Shown: positions 1 through 10,392, counted from the first letter of the stretch. The stretch is DNA of 64,000 bases from Bacillus sp. ISL-7 (GCF_018613065.1 NZ_JAGGQW010000035.1:62001-126000), one strand, 5' to 3'. Notes: generated by a model not told the origin, from the sequence alone. Translations and numbers: made by a program.

Positions 1-61
1 GTAGCACGGGTGCTACAAACATAACATTAAAATCCTAACATAAAATAGGCAAAAGTGTCAA
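1..61 (-). promoter_or_regulatory. Promoter and first hairpin of a probable L21 (rplU) leader, cut by the window edge
   Basis: On the minus strand a TTGACA box (61-56) and a TAGGAT box (37-32), 18 bases apart, make a sigma-A-type promoter pointing out of the window. Just downstream, positions 16-1 form a short perfect hairpin (GTAGCA/TGCTAC). In Bacillaceae the gene after spoIVFB/rng is usually rplU, whose mRNA begins with an autoregulatory L21 leader, so this is probably its start. The leader identity is inference because the gene is outside the window. Confidence 0.45.
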
Positions 62-80
62 TAGAAATTTAGGAACATGA

Positions 81-1541
81 TTAGGAATCAAATGCTTTTT
101 GTGAGATCTCACTCACATTGCCGAACTGCTTTAATATATAATAATGGCGGGCTGAAGGCTGAACTGAAAAATATAGTTTGATATGCATTAGCTCCTCTAA
201 TGCTTCTCGGTGGGCTTCATTCGGTCCTAACAATTCCTCTTTCACCGCTTGAGTTGTTTCGACCAAGACTGCCTCAAATTCCGAATAGCGGTGCTCTAAC
301 AGCTCCCGTTCAAGCCTAAAGCCAACCGTTTCAGGACTAAGGACTCTTCCCGTTCCATCACAAACAGAGCACTTCACCTCAAGTGCCTCAGAAAGAGTAA
401 CCTTTGTCTTCTTCCTAGTCAGTTGGAGAATGCCTAGCGGTGTAAAACCAATCATTTTTGTTCTTTTCTGATCCTTGGTTAATTCCGTTTCAATCAGCGA
501 GAGAATCGATTGCTTGTCCTCAGCGCGTGTCATGTCAATGAAATCAATGAGAACAATTCCGCCAATATCGCGCAGACGCAGTTGCCTTACCACTTCTTTC
601 GCAGCCAACTGGTTTGTTTTTAATATCGTGTCTTGATAATTTGTCTTTCCGGAAAATTTCCCGGTATTCACATCAATAATCGTTAACGCTTCAGTTTCGT
701 CAAAGATAAGGTAAGCACCATTATCAAGCCAGACAATACGCTTAAGGGCTTTATCAATTTCATGTTCCACTTTATGTACAGAAAAAATATTCTCTTTTCC
801 ATTGTAGTAAATGGATTTGAGTTGATCATTTTTTTCCTCAGCTAGCTTTTTTAGCACTAAATCATCGACGATTACTTCCCCGCTAGTCATTCTAGCTACT
901 TGGTCCATAATCATTTCGATAAAGGTATCTTTTTGAAAAATGATTCCTGGTTTTTTCATCGTGGCCACTTTTTGTAACAGTTCTTGATGGTTCTCGCGCA
1001 GGTTCATTAGTTCTGAAAGGATTTCATCTTCTGTACTCGTTATCGCTGAAGTACGGAAAATGATCCCCTCTTCCTCTGTTTTCAAACGACTGCCGCTCCG
1101 GCGAAGTTTTGCTTTTTGACCTTCGTCAGCGATTTTTTTAGACACCGCCACATAGCGCCCTTTTGGCATGTAGATGAGATTGGGCCCCTGTATTTCAATA
1201 ATTCCCGTTACCCGAGCACCTTTCGTCCCCGTTGCATCCTTATCGACCTGAACCAGTATTTTTTCACCTTGGTGGGCGAACGAGGTGACAGACTTTTGTT
1301 TTTCGGCAGATAAGAGATAGGAAGGAAGTAGATCACGGTGTAAATACGCATTTTTCTCTTCGCCAATATCAATGAATACGGCATTCATCCCTGGCAATAC
1401 TTTTGTCACAGTCCCAAAATAAATATTACCGACCAGTGATCGATGTTCTGGTCGGTCAAAAACGATATTTTCAACGCGGTTGTCTTTTAGATAAGCAAAT
1501 CGCTTTTCGCGTGAATTGTAATTAATAATAAGTGTTTCCAA
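81..1541 (-). CDS. rng: Ribonuclease G (RNase E/G family endoribonuclease)
   Basis: A 486-residue protein matching RNase G in length and layout. It has an N-terminal S1-type RNA-binding region (about 37-130), then the RNase E/G catalytic region with the two metal-binding aspartate segments IIDVNTGKF and GIVLIDFIDM, and a zinc-link CxxC (CSVCDGTGR) near residue 400. It should cleave single-stranded AU-rich RNA 5' ends in rRNA and mRNA maturation. Start is TTG at 1541, preceded by GTGAGG; no upstream ATG fits. It lies 93 bp downstream of spoIVFB and just before a probable rplU promoter. B. subtilis has no RNase E/G, relying on RNases Y and J, so this gene marks a different Bacillaceae lineage. 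Confidence 0.93.
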   Translation of the reverse strand: METLIINYNSREKRFAYLKDNRVENIVFDRPEHRSLVGNIYFGTVTKVLPGMNAVFIDIGEEKNAYLHRDLLPSYLLSAEKQKSVTSFAHQGEKILVQVDKDATGTKGARVTGIIEIQGPNLIYMPKGRYVAVSKKIADEGQKAKLRRSGSRLKTEEEGIIFRTSAITSTEDEILSELMNLRENHQELLQKVATMKKPGIIFQKDTFIEMIMDQVARMTSGEVIVDDLVLKKLAEEKNDQLKSIYYNGKENIFSVHKVEHEIDKALKRIVWLDNGAYLIFDETEALTIIDVNTGKFSGKTNYQDTILKTNQLAAKEVVRQLRLRDIGGIVLIDFIDMTRAEDKQSILSLIETELTKDQKRTKMIGFTPLGILQLTRKKTKVTLSEALEVKCSVCDGTGRVLSPETVGFRLERELLEHRYSEFEAVLVETTQAVKEELLGPNEAHREALEELMHIKLYFSVQPSARHYYILKQFGNVSEISQKAFDS

Positions 1542-1634
1542 TCAAGCGACCTCACTTTTTTCTTTTCATTATACCTTTTTAGTTAGGCTATGTGAAACAT
1601 GCATGTTGATTTCTGCTCCAATCAACAATAGGGT

Positions 1635-2501
1635 TTAATAAGAAAAAAGAAGGTCGCTTATTTTATCGGTTAGACGTTTTTCGGTAAAATAGGCGTGCAA
1701 TAGTTCATTTTCATCTAATATCCCTTTTTCTTTGCCGTCTGCTTCGACGATGATTGGATGTTTACAGCCACGTTGGAATTTCTCTAGGACGTGTATAAGT
1801 AGCTCCTGTTCATTGGCCTCAATCGGTTTCAAGGTCCGAAGACTGGATTTTTTCCCATAGTAACGCTCCAGCAAGAATCTCATAAAAATATAGCGCCTCT
1901 GCTTCCATTCGTGGTAAAGCGAGAAATAAAGGAAGGCAATGATGATCCAGACATTGATATGTGTCGGGGCTGCGATCACGATCACCAGTGAAAAGATGGA
2001 TAGGCTGACCAACGAAAGGATGAGCGTTAGGCGATGGGCGATCGGGAAGGAACTTTTTAATGAGAGCAGTAAGAATACCAGTTTCCCGCCATCCAGCGGC
2101 CAAACCGGAAAAAAGTTAAAAACAAAAATCATGAGATTATAGCTTAAGAAGAGCTGAAAAAGGTCTTCAGGCATTAAGTTGACGGTAACCAACCCATAGG
2201 CTAGGGCTACCATCCACACATGCTGCAGCGGCCCTGCAAGGACGACTATCGTCTCTTCCCTTAGCGGCCGATTGCCATGCTCATCCATTTCAGCAACCCC
2301 GCCAAACGGCAGGAGGGTAATTTTCTTGATTCTCCATGAAAAAAAAGAAGCTGCAGCAGCATGCCCCATTTCATGAATAAAAATGATCCCAAGCAACAAG
2401 CAAACCTCGAGGAAATGAGCGGTCACAATTGAAAGTCCAATCACAATCCACAATAAGGGATGGATAGAGATAAGTTGGAATAAATTCATGGCTCTATTCA
2501 A
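1635..2501 (-). CDS. spoIVFB: SpoIVFB, intramembrane site-2 metalloprotease that processes pro-sigma K
   Basis: 288 residues, the same length as the B. subtilis protein. The zinc motif HEMGH sits at residues 43-47 and the second ligand motif is WPLDGGK near residue 137, both inside membrane helices; a CBS-like C-terminal domain follows (about 200-288, RGCKHPII and LLHAYF segments). It cleaves pro-sigma K in the mother cell and is held inactive by SpoIVFA and BofA. The start is TTG at 2501 with AGGTGAT upstream, overlapping the spoIVFA stop by 8 bp; an ATG at 2489 is possible but has a poor ribosome binding site. Confidence 0.95.
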   Translation of the reverse strand: MNRAMNLFQLISIHPLLWIVIGLSIVTAHFLEVCLLLGIIFIHEMGHAAAASFFSWRIKKITLLPFGGVAEMDEHGNRPLREETIVVLAGPLQHVWMVALAYGLVTVNLMPEDLFQLFLSYNLMIFVFNFFPVWPLDGGKLVFLLLSLKSSFPIAHRLTLILSLVSLSIFSLVIVIAAPTHINVWIIIAFLYFSLYHEWKQRRYIFMRFLLERYYGKKSSLRTLKPIEANEQELLIHVLEKFQRGCKHPIIVEADGKEKGILDENELLHAYFTEKRLTDKISDLLFSY

Positions 2502-3282
2502 AGCGTATCACCTGAATTGGGTCGATGAAATCATCGCCTTTTTTTATGGCAAAGTAATATTTTCCTTTGGTTTTATCTTCTCCTGCCGACACTGAGACCG
2601 TGCCAACTACTTTTCTTTTATCGATATATTCATATAAGTTAACCTTGATTTGGTCCAAATTCCCGTACCAGGTTTCGGTCGCATCGGAATGCTGAATAAT
2701 GACAGTTTTCCCCAATCCTTCCTTCACCCCTGCGAAGGTAACGATGCCATCATTAATGGTTTGGACGGACGCCCCTTTTCCTGTTTCAATCATGATACCT
2801 TGGCCATTTTTTTCAAAGTTTTCAAGGATTTTTCCCATTGCTGGCACGGAAAATTCCTTTTCAGCCACCTCCTTTTTCCCAGTTTGATCTTTATCAGAAA
2901 ATGGCAGTAGGGCCAATGGTTTCCCAAACTTGCTTTCATACCAGTTTGAAACGGTCGCAAATTTAAAATCCTTGTCCATTGTTTTCATGACCGCGTCTCT
3001 AGCTGGCTCAAAAGTAGCGGAATGGTTCCTAAATAGTATCGCTATCACTAAAAACAGGAGGACAGAGGACAATATTTTGAAAAAAAATACTTCCTTCTTA
3101 AACAATGGATGCCCATCATCGCCATTACTGCTTCCTGATGAAGTAAACTGATTGAATCCATATTTTTCATCGTCACTAGGCCAAGCAATTTGGCGGTCGG
3201 GACTTTTTTCAGATGTTGCCCCAGTATCATTTTTTCGCTTTGCGATTCGCCGCCTAATTTCTTCCGGTGTAGACCGCGCCAT
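2494..3282 (-). CDS. spoIVFA: SpoIVFA, inhibitor and scaffold of SpoIVFB with a degenerate M23/LytM domain
   Basis: About 262 residues. A basic cytoplasmic N-terminus (STPEEIRRRIAKRK) leads to one membrane helix near residues 73-92, then an extracellular domain with the M23-like fold (GIVTFAG, VIIQHSDATETWYGNL) lacking the catalytic His/Asp set, ending FIDPIQVIRFE as in B. subtilis SpoIVFA. It tethers SpoIVFB in the outer forespore membrane and is cleaved by SpoIVB to trigger sigma-K activation. The frame is open further upstream to 3369, but the ATG at 3282 has the best-placed AAGGGG site and matches the family N-terminus. It overlaps spoIVFB, supporting translational coupling. Confidence 0.93.
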   Translation of the reverse strand: MARSTPEEIRRRIAKRKNDTGATSEKSPDRQIAWPSDDEKYGFNQFTSSGSSNGDDGHPLFKKEVFFFKILSSVLLFLVIAILFRNHSATFEPARDAVMKTMDKDFKFATVSNWYESKFGKPLALLPFSDKDQTGKKEVAEKEFSVPAMGKILENFEKNGQGIMIETGKGASVQTINDGIVTFAGVKEGLGKTVIIQHSDATETWYGNLDQIKVNLYEYIDKRKVVGTVSVSAGEDKTKGKYYFAIKKGDDFIDPIQVIRFE

Positions 3283-3354
3283 CCCCATCACCCCTTTTCC
3301 CACTAATTTGTACAAGTCTATGAGGGAAAAGGGAAGATTATGTCTGAAAAATAA

Positions 3355-3390
3355 AAACAGCCTGTCCACAAGTTAGTGGGCAGGCTGTTT
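3355..3390 (-). terminator. Rho-independent terminator after minCD
   Basis: A 15-bp stem (AAACAGCCTG.. pairing with CAGGCTGTTT, 3355-3369 with 3376-3390) and a 6-nt loop, followed on the minus strand by a T-rich tail. It separates minCD from spoIVFAB; A/T runs on both sides could allow bidirectional use. Confidence 0.85.
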
Positions 3391-3419
3391 GAAAAAAGTA
3401 GGCGCTTCCGCATTTCTAA

Positions 3420-4223
3420 TTAACGAACGCCGAAGAATTTTTTAATTTTTTTGAAGACACCTTTATCTTCATCTTCGAGTGACTGGAGCGGGATGGATTC
3501 ACCGAGAATCCGTCGGGCAATATTTCGATAAGCAATCGATGCTTTGTTATTCGGATTCAGGGCAATCGGTTCACCATGGTTAGAAGCTTTAATTACCTCG
3601 TCATCATCCGCTACAATTCCAATGAGCTCGATGGAAAGATGCTGGGTAACTTCATCAATCTCAAGCATATCACCAGTCTTCACCATATGATTTCGAATCC
3701 GGTTTATCACTAATTTGGGCGACTCCATATCGGGTTGTTTTTCGAGCAAGCCAATAATTCGGTCTGCATCGCGTACAGCAGATGCCTCTGGCGTTGTAAC
3801 AACAATCGCTTTATCTGCTCCAGCAATGGCATTATGAAAACCCTGCTCAATTCCAGCAGGACAATCAATAATGATATAATCGTAGTCTTGCTTTAATTCT
3901 AAAATCAAATCTTTCATCTGTTCTGGCTTCACAGCGGATTTATCCACCGTTTGCGCAGCTGGCAGTAAGTATAATAACCCGTCAAATCGTTTGTCCTTCA
4001 CAAGGGCTTGATGGATTTTGCATCTTTTTTCAACGACATCGACCAGATCATAAATGATTCTGTTTTCAAGTCCCATTACGACGTCCAAATTCCGAAGACC
4101 GATGTCTGTATCTACTAAACATACTTTTTTTCCTTGAAGGGCTAATGATGTGCCGATATTAGCAGAAGTTGTTGTTTTTCCTACTCCACCCTTACCGGAT
4201 GTAATTACTATTGCTTCTCCCAC
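3420..4223 (-). CDS. minD: MinD, septum-site-determining ATPase
   Basis: 267 residues of the ParA/MinD P-loop family. The deviant Walker A KGGVGKTT is at residues 10-17, a switch segment DTDIGLRN follows near 39, and IIIDCPAGIE is the Walker B region. The C-terminus (FKKIKKFFGVR) is the short amphipathic helix that anchors MinD to the membrane. MinD recruits MinC to block FtsZ assembly at poles. It starts with GTG at 4223, one base after the minC stop, with AAGGGGG upstream, so the two are translationally coupled. Confidence 0.97.
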   Translation of the reverse strand: MGEAIVITSGKGGVGKTTTSANIGTSLALQGKKVCLVDTDIGLRNLDVVMGLENRIIYDLVDVVEKRCKIHQALVKDKRFDGLLYLLPAAQTVDKSAVKPEQMKDLILELKQDYDYIIIDCPAGIEQGFHNAIAGADKAIVVTTPEASAVRDADRIIGLLEKQPDMESPKLVINRIRNHMVKTGDMLEIDEVTQHLSIELIGIVADDDEVIKASNHGEPIALNPNNKASIAYRNIARRILGESIPLQSLEDEDKGVFKKIKKFFGVR

Positions 4224-4224
4224 T

Positions 4225-4905
4225 TTAATGTCCCCCTTCTAATCTTGTTAAATTAGGTCTTAATTGGATTAAAACTTGCAATCTATCAACAATGATTTGA
4301 CGCTCATCATCTATATATGCACATTCCATTTCCCGTTTTTCATTGCTTTGGACACTGTCTGGTGCTCTATTTAAACAATCACTAATTCTAAGCTGGGATG
4401 GTTTCATATTTGACGCAGCAATGACTGCTTGCTCATTGCCATAGCAGCCGGCGTGGGCCATACCTTTTAATGTCCCCATGATAAAAATGTTACCGCCGGC
4501 CATCACCGTTCCACCTGGATTGACATCGCCAATTAATAGCAGGTCCCCAGGCACTTCGAGGACTTGTCCAGAACGAATGATTCTAGAAACCGTCATGACC
4601 TCTGTTTCGGCTATTAGACGCTCAGCTTCTTCCTTCGTGATTACGTTTGATACAATCTCATCAACCACAAAATTCTTCTTTTTGAGAATTAAGTTTTTTA
4701 GCTCTTCCCGTTGCGATTCCGTAATATAGCGGTTGCCGATTGCCACTTTGACAGAGGTTAACTGACGCTCATCCTGAGTCCTGGAGTTCGCTGAAAGCTT
4801 ATGATCGAGTTCCCTTTTTAGTTCTTCATAGGAACAGGTATCATCAAGATGAAGGACGAGACCTTCCTTCGTTCCTTTTATTGTAACATTTTGCCGTTTT
4901 TTCAT
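4225..4905 (-). CDS. minC: MinC, septum-site-determining inhibitor of FtsZ
   Basis: 226 residues. The N-terminal FtsZ-inhibiting domain (about 1-100) is followed by the right-handed beta-helix dimerisation domain ([41 protein letters not shown]), which binds MinD. The ATG at 4905 has GAGGTG about 11 bases upstream. It lies 162 bp downstream of mreD; no clear terminator is seen in that gap, so minCD can be read from mreBCD as in B. subtilis, although a local promoter is not excluded. Confidence 0.96.
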   Translation of the reverse strand: MKKRQNVTIKGTKEGLVLHLDDTCSYEELKRELDHKLSANSRTQDERQLTSVKVAIGNRYITESQREELKNLILKKKNFVVDEIVSNVITKEEAERLIAETEVMTVSRIIRSGQVLEVPGDLLLIGDVNPGGTVMAGGNIFIMGTLKGMAHAGCYGNEQAVIAASNMKPSQLRISDCLNRAPDSVQSNEKREMECAYIDDERQIIVDRLQVLIQLRPNLTRLEGGH

Positions 4906-5067
4906 GGAGAAATTTTCACCTCATAATAAGAAAGCAATTTCGAAACAAGCAAAATTCGTTGTTTCAATGGGATTTGCAAGCCCTTATGCTTATTCCGAAT
5001 CAAAAGTACATACTATCTTAATAAAAATTCGACACGATGCGTCCATTCTCCTCTTTTTATAAAAAAA

Positions 5068-5586
5068 TCATTCATCCCTTAATGCTTCCGAATGTTTTTC
5101 AAATAGCCACTTTAATGGATAGGCGATAATTAGAGTAATAGCTGCATTTAATAAAAGGGTAGGGTAAAAACGCAAGTTAATAAAGCTAATAAAATCAAGG
5201 TCTGTTACATGGATTAAATAATTCATTTCATAAACACCCATCTCTAATAACGAGATACCGAGAAGGGCAGCAAGAAAAGCAGTGATAATATTTGATTGCA
5301 AAACCTGCAATAATTTATAAATAAGGTAGGAGATAAATGGATATAGAAAAAAATAAATACCGATAATTTCGACATAAACAATGTCAAATAAAAGCCCAAA
5401 AATGGCCGCATAAATAATTCCGTGTTTTTTTCCGACAAAAATCGTTAAAAACAAAATGGCTGTAAACAGAAAGTGAGGGACAAATATTCGCTCAAAACCA
5501 AAAATCTTTGCCGGTAAAAACTCGACAAAAAGGCTTTCTAGGATAAAAAGAAACAGAAATAAAAGAGGTAGAAGGAATTTTCTCAA
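5068..5586 (-). CDS. mreD: MreD, rod-shape-determining membrane protein
   Basis: 172 residues, almost entirely hydrophobic with about five membrane helices, beginning MRKFLLPLLFLFLF as in the family. MreD works with MreC and MreB in the elongasome that directs lateral wall synthesis. The start is TTG at 5586, overlapping the mreC stop (TTGA), with AAGGTG upstream. Sequence conservation is naturally low in this family, so the call rests on hydropathy, size and position after mreC. Confidence 0.92.
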   Translation of the reverse strand: MRKFLLPLLFLFLFILESLFVEFLPAKIFGFERIFVPHFLFTAILFLTIFVGKKHGIIYAAIFGLLFDIVYVEIIGIYFFLYPFISYLIYKLLQVLQSNIITAFLAALLGISLLEMGVYEMNYLIHVTDLDFISFINLRFYPTLLLNAAITLIIAYPLKWLFEKHSEALRDE

Positions 5587-6464
5587 AACTCCTTCACCTT
5601 CCCATCTGATAAATCACTTTTAACTGGCTGAGTCATTAATCTTTTTATGACAATCACATTTTCAATATCGTAAAAGTTCGCCCCTGGTTTCACTAAGGCC
5701 GTTTGATTTAAGCCATACTGATCGGGTTTAACATCAACCACTTTTCCAATCATCAGCCCTTTTGGAAAAACACCACCTAAACCGGAAGTAATCACGGTTT
5801 GGCCTTTTTCAATTTTTGAGCCAGATGGAATCGCCTTAATTAATAGTAATTTTTGTTTGTCATCAAAACCCTGTGCAAATCCATAAACATCTGTTTTGCC
5901 TTGAACGACAGCAGAAATTCGATTCTTAGGATCCATTGCACTTAAAAGTTGTACAGTAGCACTGAATTGTGTCACATTTTTTACTTTTCCAATGAGACCG
6001 GTTGCCGTAACGACAGCCATATTTTTTTCGATGCCGTTTAGTTTGCCTTTGTCGATAATAATCATTTCATGCCAACGATCAGGGTTTCTGCCAATGACGG
6101 TAGCTGGTAATGGTTTAAAGTCTCTCAGGGTCTTTTTTTCACCGAGAATGTCACGCAATTCTTCATTGTCATTTTTCAACTCTTGGACTTGTGCTTCAAG
6201 ATTGACAAGATTTTCGATCCGCGATTTTAATTCTTTATTCTCATCGTATGTATTTTGCAAATCCTGGAGATTTTCAAAAAAGCCTGCAACAAAATGGGTA
6301 GGCTTTGAAACCAGGGATTGAACCCAGCCGGTTGTATCTTTGACAAATTGCTCCGGCCAGGATAGTTTACTTCTCTCCCTTAAAGAAAACCCAATCAATG
6401 CCACGAGAACAATGATGCTGACAAGCAAAATAATCAGACGTTTATTCAGAAAGAACTGTGGCAT
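5583..6464 (-). CDS. mreC: MreC, rod-shape-determining protein
   Basis: 293 residues: short cytoplasmic N-terminus, one membrane helix (about 9-25), a coiled coil (about 65-110, NTYDENKELKSRIENL) and the extracellular double beta-barrel domain (PATVIGRNPDRWHEMIIIDKG onward). It dimerises through the coiled coil and links MreB filaments to cell-wall synthases. ATG at 6464 has AGAGGTG 7 bases upstream. It is 92 bp downstream of mreB and overlaps mreD, forming the usual mreBCD operon. Confidence 0.96.
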   Translation of the reverse strand: MPQFFLNKRLIILLVSIIVLVALIGFSLRERSKLSWPEQFVKDTTGWVQSLVSKPTHFVAGFFENLQDLQNTYDENKELKSRIENLVNLEAQVQELKNDNEELRDILGEKKTLRDFKPLPATVIGRNPDRWHEMIIIDKGKLNGIEKNMAVVTATGLIGKVKNVTQFSATVQLLSAMDPKNRISAVVQGKTDVYGFAQGFDDKQKLLLIKAIPSGSKIEKGQTVITSGLGGVFPKGLMIGKVVDVKPDQYGLNQTALVKPGANFYDIENVIVIKRLMTQPVKSDLSDGKVKEF

Positions 6465-6556
6465 GATTATACACCTCTATTTTCCTAGATAAAAAGTATA
6501 GTTTTAAGCTTTGATAGTTATCTTGCTCCAGCCGCTAACGGGCGCTGCCGCTATTC

Positions 6557-7633
<1,077 letters not shown>

Positions 7634-7638
7634 TTACT

Positions 7639-7647
7639 TTTATATCA
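7639..7647 (-). promoter_or_regulatory. Candidate extended -10 promoter for mreBCD
   Basis: On the minus strand TGATATAAA (7647-7639) is an extended -10 box about 60 bp upstream of the mreB start. No good -35 is visible at the right distance, which is tolerated when the TGn extension is present. Confidence 0.35.
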
Positions 7648-7739
7648 TGTCTTTTTTCTCAATATTTATCTAGTTAAGTCTTAAGCAGTCCTAAAAAACC
7701 ATAAGCAATATTATAACTTAACGTCAAATAAAATCATAG

Positions 7740-8429
7740 TTATAAATACCCTTTTTCCTTGAGACTCACAAACTTGTTCTCCCCGATGATTAAATGATCG
7801 AGTAAATCGATGCCAATTATTTTTCCGCATTCGACCAGTCGCTTGGTTACCTCAATATCCTCGCGGCTTGGTGCCGGGTCACCGCTCGGGTGATTGTGTG
7901 CCGCAATAACGGAAGCAGCTGACCGCTTTAACGCCTCGCGGAACACCTCCCTTGGATGAACAATCGAGGCGTTTAAGCTGCCAATAAAAATCGTTTGTTT
8001 ATGGATTACTTGATTCTTAGTGTTTAAATACATACAAACAAAATGCTCTTGTGATAAAAAGCGCATATCATTCATCAAATACTTCGCACCGTCTTCCGGC
8101 GAGCGGATGACATATCGGTCCTTGTAATCCAGGTTGGTAATCCTTCTGCCAATTTCGACAGCAGCAAGAATTTGAATGGCCTTAGCCGAACCAATCCCTT
8201 TTATCTCAGTCATTTCTTCTAACGTAGCCGCTTTTAATAGTCGTAACCCTTCAAAATGGGTCAGCAGTCGATTCGACAGTTGCAGAACCGATTCGTCCTT
8301 TGTTCCGGTTCGAAGTAAGATGGCAATCAATTCATGATTGGATAAGCTTTGTGGTCCATGCTGAATAAATCGTTCTCTAGGCCTTTCATCTTGAGGGAAA
8401 TCACGGATCATTAATGTATTGGTGGACAC
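7740..8429 (-). CDS. radC: RadC family JAB/MPN-domain protein
   Basis: 229 residues. An N-terminal helix-hairpin-helix-like part (IKGIGSAKAIQI, about 75-90) precedes a JAB/JAMM metalloprotease-type domain with the HxHPSGDPxPSxxD motif (HNHPSGDPAPSRED). Despite the name, a DNA-repair role is not supported in Bacillus, and the biochemical activity is unknown. The start is GTG at 8429 with GGGAGG upstream. It sits 44 bp after maf, as in B. subtilis, and is probably co-transcribed with it. Confidence 0.95.
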   Translation of the reverse strand: MSTNTLMIRDFPQDERPRERFIQHGPQSLSNHELIAILLRTGTKDESVLQLSNRLLTHFEGLRLLKAATLEEMTEIKGIGSAKAIQILAAVEIGRRITNLDYKDRYVIRSPEDGAKYLMNDMRFLSQEHFVCMYLNTKNQVIHKQTIFIGSLNASIVHPREVFREALKRSAASVIAAHNHPSGDPAPSREDIEVTKRLVECGKIIGIDLLDHLIIGENKFVSLKEKGYL

Positions 8430-8473
8430 TTTTTTTCCTCCCTTTTTTAAGGGAGTTAATGAACTAAAAAAGT

Positions 8474-9046
8474 TTAATACGGCAACTGGTAGCCAGCCTT
8501 TTTCAATTCTCTTATTGTTCTTGAAACAGGCAGACCAACAACCGCAAAATAGTCTCCATTTATTTTTTTGACAAGCATACTTCCGAGCTGCTGAATGCCA
8601 TATGCACCTGCTTTATCAAGCGGTTCACCACTTTTTACATACGCCCGTATTGAGTCGTCAGTTAACTCCCAAAACCAAACTTCTGTTCTTTCATAAAACG
8701 TTGTTGTACCTGTTGGAGACACAATCGAAACTCCAGTAAAGACATCATGCTGCTTTCCTGACAAGCTTTTTAACATCGTAAATGCTTCTGCTTCATCTGC
8801 AGGCTTTCCTAAAATTTGATTATCCGCCACAACTATTGTGTCCGAGCCAATCACAAAGGCGTTCTGGTTTTCTTTAAAAACCGCCTGGGCCTTTCGGTCG
8901 GCTAACTCCATCACTACTTCTTTAGGAGAGAGAGCTGGGTCAAAACTTTCATCAACTTCACTACTTGAAATCGCGAATGTTAAACGGAGAGTTTCTAGAA
9001 GTTCTTTTCGCCGTGGAGAAGAAGAGGCTAAAATGAGGTTCTGCAT
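8474..9046 (-). CDS. maf: Maf, house-cleaning nucleotide pyrophosphatase
   Basis: 190 residues with the family N-terminus LASSSPRRKELL, the catalytic-region VIGSDTIVV, and GAYGIQQLGSMLVKKINGDY toward the C-terminus. Maf hydrolyses non-canonical or modified nucleoside triphosphates (dTTP/UTP-like) and in Bacillus influences septum formation. ATG at 9046. A probable promoter (TTGTTT-17-TACGAT) lies about 50 bp upstream, so maf-radC may form a unit separate from spoIIB, which ends at its own terminator. Confidence 0.96.
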   Translation of the reverse strand: MQNLILASSSPRRKELLETLRLTFAISSSEVDESFDPALSPKEVVMELADRKAQAVFKENQNAFVIGSDTIVVADNQILGKPADEAEAFTMLKSLSGKQHDVFTGVSIVSPTGTTTFYERTEVWFWELTDDSIRAYVKSGEPLDKAGAYGIQQLGSMLVKKINGDYFAVVGLPVSRTIRELKKAGYQLPY

Positions 9047-9090
9047 TCGATCACCTTACCTTTTGGCACGTATTAGGGAGATACAATTCA

Positions 9091-9119
9091 ATCGTATCAG
9101 AAATTGTAGTAGCAAACAA
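9091..9119 (-). promoter_or_regulatory. Candidate sigma-A promoter for maf-radC
   Basis: Minus-strand TTGTTT (9119-9114), 17 bases, TACGAT (9096-9091), about 45 bp from the maf start. Matches are moderate. Confidence 0.35.
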
Positions 9120-9189
9120 TTTTTATACGAAAAAAATTTTGATGGAATTTGTAAAATTATGCGGAATAATTCTTTTTATGACATATAAA

Positions 9190-9216
9190 AAGGCCTATCC
9201 AGATTCGATAGGCCTT
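9190..9216 (-). terminator. Terminator after spoIIB
   Basis: A perfect 10-bp stem (AAGGCCTATC/GATAGGCCTT) with a 7-nt loop, followed by TTTTTATAT on the minus strand. It ends the spoIIB transcript before maf. Confidence 0.85.
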
Positions 9217-9252
9217 ATTTCCCGGAAAATATCGAGCTTTGTCAGATATTGA

Positions 9253-10338
9253 TTACTTTGAAAAGTACAACGACATGAAGTTTAGCAAGTGCTGTTGGGC
9301 GTCACTAAGATTCCTTTCGGATTTTGATTCTTGAAATGCCTTTAGCTTCTCGTTCGCACTAACTAATTCTGCTTTTAGATCTTTTAACTTTTTGTTTTTA
9401 ACACTACTCTTTAATTGTTCTTCAATCTCTATGAGGGCCTTGCTGGAATCCTCAGAAAGCGACTTGGTCAGTAGAGCACTCGAAGAAGTAAGAGATAGCG
9501 TTTGATACATGGTCGGTACAGCTTTTAAAAAGTTTTTTTCTTTTTCAGTAACACCGGTAAACTTCTTTTCATCTAATAACAGCGGCTTGGCAAACACATC
9601 TTCAATTCCATTTTCTTTATATTGAGCCCCAATTGCTTTAGCGGCTTCGATGGAATCCGCAACACCAAGGAATAAAAAGTACTTGCCATCCATTTCAACG
9701 GTTTGGGATGGTATGCCTTTCGAGTCTAAACTGGAAGATGTCTCCTTGGCACCAGCTTCCGATGAAAAAACTCCGCCCTGAATGACGTAAGCAGTTACTT
9801 GGGATATAGCAGCTGACGAGGTCTTGCCCACCGTAGTTTTGGTTTCGGTGGTGCTAGCAGGCTTTTCAGTGACTACTGTTGGTTCGGTTACAACAGTCTT
9901 GTCAGTTGGTGTAGTAATCACTAACTTTAGCATCACAACACCGATCGTGGTTCCGATAAGGATGGCGAAGACGGCAGAAATTAAAATGGTTCCTAACGGC
10001 CGGCCATTTTTCTTTTTTGAATTAGATGAACTGGATGAAAAAGTTGTTATTTTGGGAAGGGCAGATTTTTTGCCACCTTGACTTGGTACAATTTTAAACT
10101 CCTCTATGTCATTTTCGGAGGATTCAGGAATAATCCAATCAAAACTTTCGTCGACAGACTCTTGTGCTGCAGCTGTCTCCATTAAGTTATCCGATTCTGA
10201 GAGATTCGAATTTATTTTTATCACTTTAGGAATGGGGTCGATGCTGGCTTCGACTTCTTTTGGAGGAACATCCAGATGGGGCGGGTTTTCTCCATTTAAT
10301 TTGATCTTGATTGTATTGCCTTTATTAGGCTTGTCCAC
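9253..10338 (-). CDS. spoIIB: SpoIIB-like SPOR-domain membrane protein
   Basis: 361 residues. An acidic cytoplasmic N-terminus (about 1-110) leads to one membrane helix (LGTILISAVFAILIGTTIGV, about 114-135), a Thr-rich linker and a SPOR domain (about 178-255, AYVIQGGVFSSEAGAK..YFLFLGVADSIEAAK) that binds denuded glycan strands at septa; a helical C-terminal region follows. SpoIIB helps septal peptidoglycan dissolution at engulfment. The position between maf and the comC site is the same as in B. subtilis, which supports the name; sequence identity outside SPOR is low. Start GTG at 10338 with AGAGGAG upstream. Confidence 0.85.
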   Translation of the reverse strand: MDKPNKGNTIKIKLNGENPPHLDVPPKEVEASIDPIPKVIKINSNLSESDNLMETAAAQESVDESFDWIIPESSENDIEEFKIVPSQGGKKSALPKITTFSSSSSNSKKKNGRPLGTILISAVFAILIGTTIGVVMLKLVITTPTDKTVVTEPTVVTEKPASTTETKTTVGKTSSAAISQVTAYVIQGGVFSSEAGAKETSSSLDSKGIPSQTVEMDGKYFLFLGVADSIEAAKAIGAQYKENGIEDVFAKPLLLDEKKFTGVTEKEKNFLKAVPTMYQTLSLTSSSALLTKSLSEDSSKALIEIEEQLKSSVKNKKLKDLKAELVSANEKLKAFQESKSERNLSDAQQHLLNFMSLYFSK

Positions 10339-10392
10339 TAAACCGTACTCCTCTCTCTACCACGGGTAATTTGTTCCATCCTATCATAAAGG

